A stretch of DNA of 64,000 nucleotides, from the NCBI GenBank assembly GCA_023134145.1, contig JAGLUW010000019.1, positions 1-64,000 on the forward strand. The letters are read 5' to 3'. The notes beneath the pieces are model-generated. The model had not been told where the DNA came from. It did no database searches and was given only the letters and a program-made list of their open reading frames with translations. Positions 38,567 to 47,864 of the stretch are shown here, one piece after another (the first letter of the stretch is position 1; every line of letters starts with the position of its first letter). The translations under genes and the position numbers were made by a program. Origin of the DNA: Sulfuriflexus sp. (GTDB taxonomy: Bacteria > Pseudomonadota > Gammaproteobacteria > AKS1).

Positions 38567-39031
38567 CTAAGCGAATTTATAAACCATCAGTAGAACAATC
38601 AGTACCATTGAAATAAATGCTGGCACACCCAACCAAAACCAATAATGAACATATCGCCAGTATTGTTCAGGTAAAGCGCAGCCAGACATATTGGCCTGCT
38701 CAGATAGTTCTTGCATACGGATCTGCAACCACAACACCGGAATCCAACAAGCTCCAGCCAACGCATATAACAATAAGCTCGTCATTACCCATGGCGTTGT
38801 ATACGGAATATCCAGCAACAACAACATGCCCACTCCCGTCATAGGTTGAATCAAGATAGACGGCGTAGTGAACAACCAATCAGCCAACACAACTTGCCGA
38901 TTAGTCGCCGCGATATGCACGACATTTCCACTGCGATCAGACATCCATTTATACCAAGCACTCCCTAAGCCGATTCCAAACAGCACGACCATACTGAGTA
39001 AATGTATGGTCTTCAGGCTAAGGTAAATCAT
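38567..39031 (-). CDS. DUF2269 family integral membrane protein
   Basis: A 154-residue protein with four hydrophobic segments (about 5-25, 45-72, 80-103 and 130-152). The beginning LSLKTIHLLSMVVLFGIGLG and the segment ADWLFTTPSILIQPMTGVGMLL fit DUF2269. The conserved histidine in the first helix (KTIHLLS) could bind a cofactor, which is inference. Its start overlaps the SDR gene by 14 bp. Confidence 0.82.
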   Translation of the reverse strand: MIYLSLKTIHLLSMVVLFGIGLGSAWYKWMSDRSGNVVHIAATNRQVVLADWLFTTPSILIQPMTGVGMLLLLDIPYTTPWVMTSLLLYALAGACWIPVLWLQIRMQELSEQANMSGCALPEQYWRYVHYWFWLGVPAFISMVLIVLLMVYKFA

Positions 39032-39839
39032 GAGGCATCCTCCCGAGTAGTTCGCTTAGCTGCTGTACATCTGCCGTATTACCTTGTTGAAGCATGCGCA
39101 AATTATCAGGGTGCAGCAGCGGGACAACAAAATGACCAAGGTAAGAAAGTACCAACATCAACTTGAATGGAACGGAAAGAGTGTTCGCCGTATTTTTACC
39201 GGCTTTGAGACGTAACCGTTGCAGCCAACCAGAAAAACTAATGACACGAGGACCAACAATATCAATAGTGCGTCGTGTCGATGTCGCATCTATGCAAGCC
39301 AACACCGCATCCACCAAATCTGTGATATGCACGGGCTGAATTAATTGCGTGCCCTGCTCAACCACTGGTATCAATGGTAAATTTGCCATTTGTTTAAATA
39401 ACGCAGTACTCTTTCCCCCAGTTCCGTACACCAGTGAAGGACGCAAAACAAACCACTCTAACGGTAAGCTACGCAAGAGATCATCGGCCGATTTTTTGCT
39501 TAACTGATATGGTGTGAATGCCTCATCATCAGCACCTAATGATGAAATTTGGACAACACGTTCTACACCTACCTCCACACAAGCGTGAAACAATGCGACC
39601 GGTGCCTGTGTATGTAAAATATTAAATGTTTGTCCGCGTGTCTCAGCAATAATCCCAACACTATTAATGACTACTTGGACCCCTTGCAAATAAGGCAACC
39701 AGTCGTCTGCTTTTAGTAAGTGATTAAAATCCATACCGCGACTACGACTAGCAATAATCAACTCATGTCCGGCCAGTTCTAATGCTGTAGTGATATGGCT
39801 ACCAATAAATCCACTACTACCTGTTAGCAAAATTTTCAT
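39018..39839 (-). CDS. NAD(P)-binding atypical SDR protein
   Basis: A 273-residue Rossmann-fold protein of the extended/atypical short-chain dehydrogenase group. The nucleotide-binding motif is LLTGSSGFIGSHI, the active-site type YxxxK is present as YQLSKKSADD, and VVQISSLGAD precedes it. The C-terminal part is hydrophobic (VPFKLMLVLSYLGHFVVPLL), which suggests membrane contact. The substrate is unknown. It is translationally coupled to both neighbours (4-bp and 14-bp overlaps). Confidence 0.85.
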   Translation of the reverse strand: MKILLTGSSGFIGSHITTALELAGHELIIASRSRGMDFNHLLKADDWLPYLQGVQVVINSVGIIAETRGQTFNILHTQAPVALFHACVEVGVERVVQISSLGADDEAFTPYQLSKKSADDLLRSLPLEWFVLRPSLVYGTGGKSTALFKQMANLPLIPVVEQGTQLIQPVHITDLVDAVLACIDATSTRRTIDIVGPRVISFSGWLQRLRLKAGKNTANTLSVPFKLMLVLSYLGHFVVPLLHPDNLRMLQQGNTADVQQLSELLGRMPHDLP

Positions 39840-40213
39840 TTGCTCGCCGCTTCAGCATGTAATGATTTATTATGCACTGCACGGTTACGCCATTTTGCGA
39901 TAGCGATTATATTAAGCAGATGCAGTGCTCCTAACACCAGCAATACAACACCAATTTGTCCACTCAAAAACTCAATGCAGACTCGTAATGTTTCTATATT
40001 CTTGTGGGTTTTCAATGCAAGAAGAATGTAGCCCAAATTCAGCAAATAAAAGCCAACCACAAGTAAATGATTAACCGACTCGGCTAAGGTTTCATTGCCA
40101 TCAAAACTGTCTACCAAAAACACTTGGCCATTTTTGCTCAAGGTGCGTGCGACCCATATGGTCATTGCAATACTGATAACAATGTAAACTGCGTACGTAA
40201 ATTCAATCATCAT
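39836..40213 (-). CDS. conserved small integral membrane protein
   Basis: A 125-residue protein with three hydrophobic segments (about 3-20, 48-66 and 84-108). The middle part VDSFDGNETLAESVNHLLVVGFYLLNLGYILLAL (read in parts) looks strongly conserved, and I believe similar proteins occur in distant phyla, but I cannot name the family. It is the first gene of the cassette, with AGGAG six bases before its first ATG. The 157 bp upstream hold the direct repeats described separately. Confidence 0.75.
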   Translation of the reverse strand: MMIEFTYAVYIVISIAMTIWVARTLSKNGQVFLVDSFDGNETLAESVNHLLVVGFYLLNLGYILLALKTHKNIETLRVCIEFLSGQIGVVLLVLGALHLLNIIAIAKWRNRAVHNKSLHAEAASK

Positions 40214-40267
40214 TTTTAACTCCTATGTCATTGGTTAACTCTCATGACTAAAGTTACGGATGATTGG

Positions 40268-40362
40268 ATATAATCGCTTCCAAAATGATAAAAGATGAAT
40301 AGAAAAAGATTAAGTCATCTTCATTCAATGACTTGGAGTATTCCATAATGATAAAAGAAGAA
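40268..40362 (-). promoter_or_regulatory. paired 22-bp direct repeats, candidate AraC-type operators
   Basis: TTCCA(A/T)AATGATAAAAGA(T/A)GAA occurs at 40278-40299 and 40341-40362 with only two differences. The copies are exactly 63 bp apart, close to six helical turns. They lie between the AraC-type gene and the cassette it precedes. On the minus strand TTATAT (40273-40268) lies 4 bp after the proximal copy, so that copy would cover the -35 region, as AraC-type activators often do. Confidence 0.6.
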
Positions 40363-40370
40363 GATAGTGA

Positions 40371-41378
40371 CTAATTTAATACCGTTTTTCGGTAATTTCC
40401 CGGAGACTCCCCGGTTATTTCCTTAAAGGCTGCATAGAAATTAGATTGTGACTTAAAGCCAACCTCCATACTGATCGATAAAACCGATGCATCGGCTTCT
40501 GTTTTTAGTAATTGTTTGGCCGCCTCTATGCGCTGCAGACGAATATATTGCGAAAAACCCATGTCATACTGAGAATTAATCAACTCTGATAACTGGTGAG
40601 GAGAGATATTCATTGCACCAGCCAACAACGCTAGGCTCAGATTCTCATTCTGGTACATCTTGGAAGCGGTGAGGTATTCATTAAGCGCCTGTTTGCAGGC
40701 CTCAACATCGAGGTTAGCCAATGTAGAGTTTGAATAACCTAATCTCACCACCTCATCAATTTCACTCAATACATTGGGGAACACAATGAGCGTCCCCGTA
40801 ACCAGAATCAAACTCAGCCCAATCCCCGTGGTGTAAAAATGATAAAAATAAGCGACATCAATATAAGTCGCGGCAAAACCAAGGATCAATACGAAAATAG
40901 CGACGACAGTAAAAAATGTAAAGAAAATAAAAACCAAACCAAATCGTTTACGTACGCCCCTAAGGTTATAAGCAATATTGGTTAACCAAAGACAGTAACC
41001 CGTGCCAATTAGAAAGGCAGTGGGTACGGTTACTTCACGTGGTGCTATAAACGCTAATGGTAAAGGTAAGAAATGCAGTAAATGGTAAAGTTTAACGCTG
41101 AGTTCAGGAAATAAAATAGCTCGGCTAAAAAAATAAAACATGGGTGGTAGAAAAAGAATTAAAAGCCGGTAATCAACGGTAGATAAAGGATCTACACCTG
41201 CAGTATAAAAGTAATAATGGTGATACTGCGCCAGCGCTAATCCCCCTAATAACCCCACACAAGAGCAAAGCGTCATCCAGCCCTTATTCACATGCTTAAT
41301 AAAGAATAAATAAGAAACACATAGCGTTATCGCAATAATGATCGAAAAACCGATATTGAAGATACTAATAATTTCCAT
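40371..41378 (-). CDS. membrane-anchored AraC family transcription regulator
   Basis: About 335 residues from the ATG at 41378 (MEIISIFNIGF). The track start at 41399 is GTG. The N-terminal two-thirds hold about seven hydrophobic segments (roughly 1-220), and the C-terminal 100 residues are an AraC DNA-binding domain with two helix-turn-helix units (LSLALLAGAMNISPHQLSELI, and VLSISMEVGFKSQSNFYAAFKE). Regulators of this kind probably read a signal in or near the membrane. The cassette downstream on the same strand is its likely target, and the 22-bp repeats lie between. Confidence 0.9.
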   Translation of the reverse strand: MEIISIFNIGFSIIIAITLCVSYLFFIKHVNKGWMTLCSCVGLLGGLALAQYHHYYFYTAGVDPLSTVDYRLLILFLPPMFYFFSRAILFPELSVKLYHLLHFLPLPLAFIAPREVTVPTAFLIGTGYCLWLTNIAYNLRGVRKRFGLVFIFFTFFTVVAIFVLILGFAATYIDVAYFYHFYTTGIGLSLILVTGTLIVFPNVLSEIDEVVRLGYSNSTLANLDVEACKQALNEYLTASKMYQNENLSLALLAGAMNISPHQLSELINSQYDMGFSQYIRLQRIEAAKQLLKTEADASVLSISMEVGFKSQSNFYAAFKEITGESPGNYRKTVLN

Positions 41379-41528
41379 ATCACGAGTATAAAGTGACACA
41401 GATTAATTCTCTACCAATAAACAGTTCAATATTTGTCAATTCATTCGACAATTATACGTCCTTCCGTTAATTCATGATTTAAATACACATCATCGCTGAT
41501 TCGTCGCCTGCTGTAGAAATAACTAAAT

Positions 41529-41556
41529 AAAAAGGCGGCCATTTGGCCGCCTTTTT
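41529..41556 (-). terminator. Rho-independent terminator of rpoS
   Basis: GGCGGCC-AAAT-GGCCGCC followed by TTTTT on the minus strand, with AAAAA before it: a perfect 7-bp GC stem extended by A-T pairs. It lies 20 bp after the rpoS stop and separates rpoS from the AraC-type gene. It would work in both directions. Confidence 0.92.
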
Positions 41557-41575
41557 ATAACTATCAATATTGTAA

Positions 41576-42583
41576 TCAATCTTCTCTAAACAAAGCATCA
41601 ATCGAATAACCATCACGTTCCAATACTTCTCGTAAACGTCTTAAGGCTTCAATCTGAATCTGACGAACACGTTCACGTGTTACACCAATTTCATTACCCA
41701 CTTCTTCAAGAGTAGAAATTTCATAGCCATGTAAACCAAAGCGACGTTCAACAACTTCACGTTGTTTGTCGTTTAGTTGATCAAGCCAACCATCAATCCG
41801 ACCTTTGACATCATTGTTCTGTAATAAACCCGCTGGATCATTTAGACCTTCGTCACGAATTGAATCAACCACGGTCGCATCGGAATCACGTCCTAATGGT
41901 GTATCAATAGAAGTAACGCGCACATTCAAGCCCATCATGCGTTTTACATTTGCAATCGGCTTATCAAGCATTCGTGCTACATCTTCAGGTGTTGGCTCGT
42001 GTGATAGTTCTTGGGTTAGTTTACGCGCGGCACGCAGGTAAACATTCATTTCTTTCACAACATGAATCGGCAGGCGAATCGTTCGCGTCTGGTTCATGAT
42101 GGCGCGTTCAATTGTTTGACGAATCCACCATGTTGCATAAGTAGAGAAACGGAAACCACGTTCAGGGTCGAATTTTTCAACCGCTCTTATCAGCCCGAGA
42201 TTACCTTCTTCGATAAGGTCGAGTAGCGCAAGGCCACGATTCATATAACGACGAGCAATCTTAACCACTAAGCGAAGGTTACTCTCGATCATGCGAGTAC
42301 GGCCGGCTTCTTCGCCACGCTGTACCATTCTCGCGTAATACACTTCTTCTTCTGCAGATAATAATGGGGAAGCACCTATTTCGCTTAAGTACAGACGCGT
42401 TGCATCTGCCTCAGCCGGCCTCCCTGCACGTTTGGCCTCTTTCGGCTTAGCTTTAGCCTTAACAGGTGCTGGCTTTTCTACTTCTAATTCCTTTTCGATA
42501 GAATCAACGTTCACATTACTACCCTCCATAACGTCTGGTAACGCATCACTGGGTGCTGGCGTACTAGACTTTTTGCGCGGCAT
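41576..42583 (-). CDS. rpoS: RNA polymerase sigma factor RpoS
   Basis: Stationary-phase and general-stress sigma factor, 335 residues. Region 1.2 is [21 protein letters not shown]. Region 2 includes [55 protein letters not shown] (read in parts), and region 4 includes [20 protein letters not shown] Lys/Ala/Pro-rich N-terminal extension of about 50 residues precedes region 1.2. It follows nlpD, the conserved order, and has AAGGAG before its ATG. Confidence 0.98.
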   Translation of the reverse strand: MPRKKSSTPAPSDALPDVMEGSNVNVDSIEKELEVEKPAPVKAKAKPKEAKRAGRPAEADATRLYLSEIGASPLLSAEEEVYYARMVQRGEEAGRTRMIESNLRLVVKIARRYMNRGLALLDLIEEGNLGLIRAVEKFDPERGFRFSTYATWWIRQTIERAIMNQTRTIRLPIHVVKEMNVYLRAARKLTQELSHEPTPEDVARMLDKPIANVKRMMGLNVRVTSIDTPLGRDSDATVVDSIRDEGLNDPAGLLQNNDVKGRIDGWLDQLNDKQREVVERRFGLHGYEISTLEEVGNEIGVTRERVRQIQIEALRRLREVLERDGYSIDALFRED

Positions 42584-42619
42584 ATTCTGAATCTCCTTGA
42601 AAATAGCTAAATCTATATA

Positions 42620-42646
42620 ATAGACCTAGCCTGACACTCTCCGTTC
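42620..42646 (-). promoter_or_regulatory. possible sigma-E-type promoter of rpoS
   Basis: GAACGG-N16-TCTAT on the minus strand shares the GAAC and TCT cores and the 16-bp spacer with the rpoE promoter in this window. The predicted start is about 30 bp before the rpoS ATG. TATTAT overlaps the -10, so a sigma-70 promoter is an alternative. Confidence 0.3.
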
Positions 42647-42752
42647 AATGACACTATCAACCGTGTCCCATTTTCTACCAGAATGACGCTCGTTTTTTCT
42701 TCTTAATATTATTATCGACCTGTTTGAAGAACCCTGCACCTAGGTGCCATTA

Positions 42753-43568
42753 TCACCGGCGTTTAGGCAGGTAACGGAGCGGATTAACTGGGTTTCCATC
42801 ACTGCGTATCTCAAAATGCAATTTGACCCGATCTGTGCCACTTCGTCCCATTTCAGCAATCTTCTGTCCCTGTTTTACTGCCTGTCCTTCCTTAACAAGT
42901 AACTTTCGGTTATGTGCGTAAGCACTTAAAAACCTTTCATTATGTTTGACAATAATAAGCCTACCATAGCCCCTAAGTCCACTCCCGCTGTAAACAATTC
43001 TGCCCGCCGCTGTGGCCTTGATTGTCTGGCCGAGGCGCCCAGCGATATCCACGCCCTTCTGAGTGGCAGATTTTTTAGAAAACTTCTTAATAATCATGCC
43101 TTTGGCAGGCCACCGCCACTTAATCTTGCCTTTAACTAATCCCTTTTTAGAGGCGATTTTAGACCTGTTTTTAACTGATTTTTTATTACTTTTCAGCTTA
43201 TTAGAGGATCTTTTTATTGTAGTTTTTGAAGTTTTTTTCCTAACTTGAGCTTTTTTGCTCGATTTTGACCGTGTCGCGACCCGTTTTTTAGAACCTTTAA
43301 GACGGATTTTTTGACCCACAAAGATCGTATATGGGGCACGAATCCGATTCCAACGAGCCAGCGAGCGATAATCTTTGCCATGTTGAAAGGCGATCGAATA
43401 GAGGGTTTCACCACGTCGAACTTTATGAATTTTGGCTGAGCTATGTTTTGCGGCTCGAGCATGTTTAGAGACAGGCGCAAGGCTAGTTTGCCCACCGCAG
43501 CCCTGTAGCAATAGAGCACTGCAGAAGATAACTACCGAAAATAGTGTCGAAAACCTAACCACGCCCAC
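42753..43568 (-). CDS. nlpD: NlpD-type LysM/M23 lipoprotein
   Basis: Outer-membrane lipoprotein that activates cell-division amidases (AmiC in E. coli). It has 271 residues. The lipobox is LLLQGCGG. One LysM domain follows (about 48-92, [19 protein letters not shown]), then a very basic Lys/Ser linker (about 93-145), then a C-terminal M23 domain. The metal-binding HxxxD site is degenerate (KGVDIAG in place of HxGxD), as in E. coli NlpD, so it is an activator rather than an enzyme. It overlaps pcm by 14 bp. Confidence 0.95.
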   Translation of the reverse strand: MGVVRFSTLFSVVIFCSALLLQGCGGQTSLAPVSKHARAAKHSSAKIHKVRRGETLYSIAFQHGKDYRSLARWNRIRAPYTIFVGQKIRLKGSKKRVATRSKSSKKAQVRKKTSKTTIKRSSNKLKSNKKSVKNRSKIASKKGLVKGKIKWRWPAKGMIIKKFSKKSATQKGVDIAGRLGQTIKATAAGRIVYSGSGLRGYGRLIIVKHNERFLSAYAHNRKLLVKEGQAVKQGQKIAEMGRSGTDRVKLHFEIRSDGNPVNPLRYLPKRR

Positions 43569-44220
43569 CTAACAATGGAACAAAACTAACCAAATCGAGT
43601 GTTTTAGAATCAAAACCCTCTTCTGTTCGCGTGACAACCAGTAAATTCTGTGAGCCTTCTTGTTCACCAACAGGGATAACCAACCGACCACCGACTTTAA
43701 GCTGATCAAATAAAGGCTTTGGTACCTTTGCCGGTGCGGCTGTGACGATAATGCCATCATAGGGTGCGTAATCATCCCAACCCCAATTACCATCACTGTG
43801 TTTTAAGCGTATGTTACGCAGCCCAAGCTCTTGAAAACGCAACCTAGCTTGTTGTTGCAGCGCTTCAATACGCTCAACGCTATACACACGCTTTACCAAA
43901 CGAGACAACAATGCTGTTTGATAACCTGAACCTGTACCTATTTCTAGCACCTTCTCCAATGGCCCACCATCAAGTAGCGCTTCAGTCATACGCGCTACAA
44001 TATAAGGCTGAGAGATAGTCTGGCCTAGACCAATCGGTAATGCGGTATCTTCATAGGCACGTGTTGCCATCGCCTCGTCAACAAAGATATGCCGTGGTGT
44101 GCTGCGCATAACTTCAAGCACAGATTCATTTTGAATATTTTTATCGCGTAAACGATCAATTAATCGATCACGCGTACGCTGCGAGGTCATGCCGATACCT
44201 TGATGTCGCAGGTCATTCAC
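43555..44220 (-). CDS. pcm: protein-L-isoaspartate O-methyltransferase
   Basis: Repairs isoaspartyl damage in proteins using SAM. It has 221 residues. The SAM site is [15 protein letters not shown]. The N-terminal substrate segment [39 protein letters not shown] (read in parts) is characteristic. It overlaps surE by 4 bp and nlpD by 14 bp. Confidence 0.97.
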   Translation of the reverse strand: MNDLRHQGIGMTSQRTRDRLIDRLRDKNIQNESVLEVMRSTPRHIFVDEAMATRAYEDTALPIGLGQTISQPYIVARMTEALLDGGPLEKVLEIGTGSGYQTALLSRLVKRVYSVERIEALQQQARLRFQELGLRNIRLKHSDGNWGWDDYAPYDGIIVTAAPAKVPKPLFDQLKVGGRLVIPVGEQEGSQNLLVVTRTEEGFDSKTLDLVSFVPLLGGRG

Positions 44221-44969
44221 GGCTTAACACCTTTCAACCAACTAGCGACTACTTCGAGTGATTCATAGTGCGTCATATCTATTTGTAACGGACTCACCGA
44301 GACACTGTCATTAGCGATGGCATGAAAATCAGTGCCTGGCCCTGCATCTTGTTCTTCTCCAGGCGGGCCAACCCAAAAAATAGGCTTACCGCGTGGATCT
44401 TTATCACGATAAACAGGCTCGGCTTTATGTCGATGCCCTAAACGAGTCGCAATAAAACCTTTAATAGAAGACCAAGGTAGATCAGGTACATTAATATTGA
44501 GGATGGTATTGGCAGGCAGCGGTTCATGAGCAAGTTGCTCAATGATAATTTCCACTGCTTGTGCAGCAGATTCGTAGTGCCGGAATGAATCGCCACAAAG
44601 CGATACCGCAATCGCCGGCAAGCCTAAAAAACGCCCTTCCACTGCCGCTGCAACCGTACCTGAATACAGTACATCATCACCCAAATTAGCACCGGCGTTG
44701 ATACCTGCAATAACCATATCGGGTTCTTCATCGAGTAAACCAGTAATCGCGAGGTGAACACAGTCTGTTGGCGTACCTTCCACACTAATAAAACCATTAT
44801 CTGTCTCAGTAGCACGCAGTGGGCTGTCCAAGGTCAGTGAATTACTTGCCCCGCTCCGGTTTCGGGCAGGTGCAACCACTGTTATTTCAGCCTTATCCTT
44901 AAGTGCTTTGTAAAGGCAGGCAATTCCCGGTGCCAAATAGCCATCATCATTACTTAACAAAATACGCAT
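44217..44969 (-). CDS. surE: 5'/3'-nucleotidase SurE
   Basis: Metal-dependent nucleoside monophosphatase and exopolyphosphatase linked to stationary-phase survival. It has 250 residues. The metal-binding N-terminus [28 protein letters not shown] and [21 protein letters not shown] are all intact. It is first in surE-pcm-nlpD-rpoS and divergent from the Smr gene. Confidence 0.97.
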   Translation of the reverse strand: MRILLSNDDGYLAPGIACLYKALKDKAEITVVAPARNRSGASNSLTLDSPLRATETDNGFISVEGTPTDCVHLAITGLLDEEPDMVIAGINAGANLGDDVLYSGTVAAAVEGRFLGLPAIAVSLCGDSFRHYESAAQAVEIIIEQLAHEPLPANTILNINVPDLPWSSIKGFIATRLGHRHKAEPVYRDKDPRGKPIFWVGPPGEEQDAGPGTDFHAIANDSVSVSPLQIDMTHYESLEVVASWLKGVKP

Positions 44970-45057
44970 ACGATCAGAATACCAGAGTCAGTTTATCTTA
45001 TACAGTCAAAGACTTATGCTAACATTATCATCAATTTGAAGTATCTATAGTAATAAT

Positions 45058-45600
45058 ATGGCTGACAAACCAACAATTTCCGAAGACGATAAGGCTTTAT
45101 TTCTCGAGCAGGCAAGCGGTGCTCGAAAATTGGAACATAACAAGGTTAATCACCCCACTACACCTGTAAAACCCATCCCTGTACAACGTATCCCTGATGA
45201 AAAGCAGGTACTTGATGATATGTTTTCAGACGAAAGTTATACAGCAGAAGTTGAAACAGGTGATGAGTTGTTTTTTTATCGTGAAGGCCTGCAGCAGAAA
45301 CTATTAAAACAACTGCGCCGCGGTCAGCTCAGTGTCACTGCAGAACTTGATCTACATGGTTATATTGTTGCCGATGCACGCATCGCATTAACGGAATTTC
45401 TGAAAGATTGCCGCCGACATGGCGATCGTTGTGTGCGTATTGTGCATGGTAAGGGGCACGGCTCAAGACAAAAATTGCCTGTGCTAAAAAACAAGGTTAA
45501 CTCGTGGTTGCAACAACGCGATGAGATTCTTGCCTTTTGTTCTGCTCGACCAGCCGATGGTGGTACTGGCGCAGTTTATGTTTTATTGAAACGGTCGTAG
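45058..45600 (+). CDS. Smr domain protein (SmrA/YdaL type)
   Basis: A 180-residue protein whose C-terminal half is a Smr domain. The signature is ELDLHGYIVADARIALTEFL followed by VRIVHGKGHGSRQKLPVLKNKVNSWL and the end HPADGGTGAVYVLL-like (ARPADGGTGAVYVLL). The N-terminal 90 residues are polar and low in structure. Stand-alone Smr proteins can have nuclease activity; RNA or DNA targets are unknown here. It sits alone on the plus strand between surE and truD, whose 3' end it overlaps by 25 bp. Confidence 0.92.
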   Translation: MADKPTISEDDKALFLEQASGARKLEHNKVNHPTTPVKPIPVQRIPDEKQVLDDMFSDESYTAEVETGDELFFYREGLQQKLLKQLRRGQLSVTAELDLHGYIVADARIALTEFLKDCRRHGDRCVRIVHGKGHGSRQKLPVLKNKVNSWLQQRDEILAFCSARPADGGTGAVYVLLKRS

Positions 45601-46643
45601 TCTTTCGCATCAAACAATTCACGGATTATAGATGTCGCGTAACAACCTGCGGGTAAATTGAAATTAATACTTACGCCCGCATCATTTTTTTCGAATAAAA
45701 ATTCTTCAGGGATTAAACGCAGAGCTCGCCGCTCCATTTTTAAACCGGCCTTTTCAAGTCCTGCGCACCAATCAGGAAAATCGATTGGCAGCTGTTCTTC
45801 CAATATTTTTATCTCACCCGTAACGGGTAAATCACCCTGCCCCCATAACGGTGCAGTCGGATGGATCTCTCCGGCAACAAGACGCTGCTCAAACTCATCA
45901 TTCAATTCATCGACAGGAAAAAATCCACGCTTACCGGTTCGCAGACAAATATCACCAAGCTGCAAGGTATTCCAACTTCCTGACTCTACACGTTGAGCTA
46001 AGATATGATTAAACAACATAGAACGAGCTGACGATAAATAGATTGAACGCTGATGGCGTTTTATACGGCGATCACCTGCAAACATTGCCTGCGCTTTATT
46101 TATATTCGCCCCACTATGCCCAAATCGTTGGCTGGCAAAATAGTTAGGCACACCGTGTTGCGTAATCGCCTTGGCGCGTTGAGCCAATAATTCAGCATCG
46201 ACATTAATATCTCTAATCTGAATTTTAAATTGATTACCTAGCAAAGTGCCGCGACGTAATTTACGTGAATGTCTCTTTGTTTCAAGGATTTCTATTTCAT
46301 CATTAGCCAGTGACTGCCAATCAGGTTCGTCCGTTACCCCTGGCAGATGTACGCTAAACCACTGCGTAGTCAGTGCATGTCGATCTTTCATGCCTGCATA
46401 GCTAACAGCCATCGATTTAACATTGGCTAATTTTTGTAACTGCTTGGCAACATAATCAGTATTGGTATGACGTTTACGAATCTTTAACCAAACATGCTCA
46501 CCTTCACCATCAGGTTCAAGCAAGGGGATTTCATTTACAATATAGTCTTCGGCATGTTCGCGAAGTATGCCATTGGCAATCGGCCCACCATGGGCATAAG
46601 GGGTATGCAATGCAATCGCAATGCATTCATCAAGTGTTTTCAT
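45576..46643 (-). CDS. truD: tRNA pseudouridine(13) synthase
   Basis: Forms pseudouridine at position 13 of tRNA-Glu and others. It has 355 residues. The catalytic aspartate is in SYAGMKDRHALTTQWF. VPNYFASQRFGHSGANI and the TRUD insertion (about 150-300) are typical. It lies 30 bp downstream of ispF. In many relatives surE follows truD directly; here the Smr gene intervenes on the other strand. Confidence 0.96.
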   Translation of the reverse strand: MKTLDECIAIALHTPYAHGGPIANGILREHAEDYIVNEIPLLEPDGEGEHVWLKIRKRHTNTDYVAKQLQKLANVKSMAVSYAGMKDRHALTTQWFSVHLPGVTDEPDWQSLANDEIEILETKRHSRKLRRGTLLGNQFKIQIRDINVDAELLAQRAKAITQHGVPNYFASQRFGHSGANINKAQAMFAGDRRIKRHQRSIYLSSARSMLFNHILAQRVESGSWNTLQLGDICLRTGKRGFFPVDELNDEFEQRLVAGEIHPTAPLWGQGDLPVTGEIKILEEQLPIDFPDWCAGLEKAGLKMERRALRLIPEEFLFEKNDAGVSINFNLPAGCYATSIIRELFDAKDYDRFNKT

Positions 46644-46673
46644 CGTGATGTTCTTTAATCCAGAAAAACTATT

Positions 46674-47141
46674 TTAGTCCAACAAGACAACTGCCATTGC
46701 GGCAATGCCTTCACCTCGTCCGGTGAAGCCCAACTTCTCTGTCGTCGTTGCTTTTACATTGATGCGTTCCAAATCAACATCGAGATCGGCAGCAATATTT
46801 TCACGCATAGTATCAATGTAACTAGCAAGTTTAGGCGCTTGTGCAATAACGGTACTATCTAGGTTTACAACCTTCAAACCTTGCTCTGCCACTAAGCTAA
46901 TCACTTTACGTAGCAAGTCACGGCTATCCGCACCGGCAAAAGCAGGATCGGTATCAGGAAAATGGTCGCCGATATCACCCAGAGCCGCTGCCCCCAGCAA
47001 AGCATCACAAATAGCATGCAATAAAACATCCGCGTCAGAATGTCCTGCTAGACCTTTATCATACGAGACTGTGACACCACCCAATATCAGTGGTCGCCCT
47101 TCAGCAAAGGCATGCACATCATAACCTTGACCAATACGCAT
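46674..47141 (-). CDS. ispF: 2-C-methyl-D-erythritol 2,4-cyclodiphosphate synthase
   Basis: Fifth enzyme of the MEP isoprenoid pathway. It has 155 residues. Zn-binding residues are in [11 protein letters not shown] and [22 protein letters not shown], and the C-terminal signature [22 protein letters not shown] is present. It is separate from ispD (3 bp apart), not fused. Confidence 0.98.
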   Translation of the reverse strand: MRIGQGYDVHAFAEGRPLILGGVTVSYDKGLAGHSDADVLLHAICDALLGAAALGDIGDHFPDTDPAFAGADSRDLLRKVISLVAEQGLKVVNLDSTVIAQAPKLASYIDTMRENIAADLDVDLERINVKATTTEKLGFTGRGEGIAAMAVVLLD

Positions 47142-47144
47142 AGA

Positions 47145-47864
47145 CTATTCCTGTTCGTTACTATTTTTTTCAATTAGATAGAATTCAGCTAATGCCAAAT
47201 CTTCTGGTCGCGTTATTTTTATATTACCGGCATGCCCTTCAAGCATTAAGGGAGCATAACCTGCATGCTCAATGGCAGAGGCATCATCAGTAACCAAATA
47301 GCCATCAGCCAGTGCACTATTCAACGCATCACGTAACATGCCATAACGAAACATCTGTGGTGTTAATGCGCGCCAAAGATATTCACGATCCACGGTTGAT
47401 TCAACCACATTAACAGAATCAACCTTTTTAATCGTGTCATGTACAGGCACACCCAATAGACCACCTACCGGATGTGTTGCCATAGTGATTAATAATTTAT
47501 CGAGGTCACTCCTATTAAGACAAGGCCGTGCTGCATCATGCACCAGCACCCAGTCATGATCATCTGCTAGTTCTTTCAAACCAGTTAATGCATTCAATAC
47601 CGAATGACAACGTTCCACACCGCCTTCGACTGTAATAACAGGGCGCTCAGTTTTAAAGTGAAGCTTTGGCCAATACTTATCATCTGCCGAAATGGCTACA
47701 ATGACGCCACTAATACGTGGATGACGGGTAAAACAATCGAGTGTATGTTCCAGTACTGTTTTACCATTTAATGGTAAATACTGTTTGGGACGATCCGCAT
47801 TCATTCGCGAACCAATACCGCTAGCGGGAATAATGACCCAAAATTTTTGCTCTACAACTGTCAT
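47145..47864 (-). CDS. ispD: 2-C-methyl-D-erythritol 4-phosphate cytidylyltransferase
   Basis: Couples CTP to methylerythritol 4-phosphate in the MEP pathway. It has 239 residues. The nucleotide-binding start reads IPASGIGSRMNADRPKQYLPL, where many family members have AAGxGxRM. WVLVHDAARPC is the CTP/Mg site. The C-terminal end is KITRPEDLALAEFYL. It overlaps ftsB by 4 bp. Confidence 0.97.
   Translation of the reverse strand: MTVVEQKFWVIIPASGIGSRMNADRPKQYLPLNGKTVLEHTLDCFTRHPRISGVIVAISADDKYWPKLHFKTERPVITVEGGVERCHSVLNALTGLKELADDHDWVLVHDAARPCLNRSDLDKLLITMATHPVGGLLGVPVHDTIKKVDSVNVVESTVDREYLWRALTPQMFRYGMLRDALNSALADGYLVTDDASAIEHAGYAPLMLEGHAGNIKITRPEDLALAEFYLIEKNSNEQE

Noticed and set aside
41433-41451. 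TTGTC-N9-GACAA upstream of the AraC-type gene as its operator
   Set aside because: Five-base arms are too short to separate from chance, and no copy of the 22-bp repeat lies here.
42753-43568. NlpD as an active M23 peptidase, or a decayed one
   Set aside because: The metal site is degenerate in the same way as in functional E. coli NlpD, an amidase activator, so this is not decay.
45658-45996. 112-residue plus-strand ORF after the Smr gene
   Set aside because: Antisense to truD and not preceded by a ribosome-binding site; the Smr gene ends in a normal stop before it.
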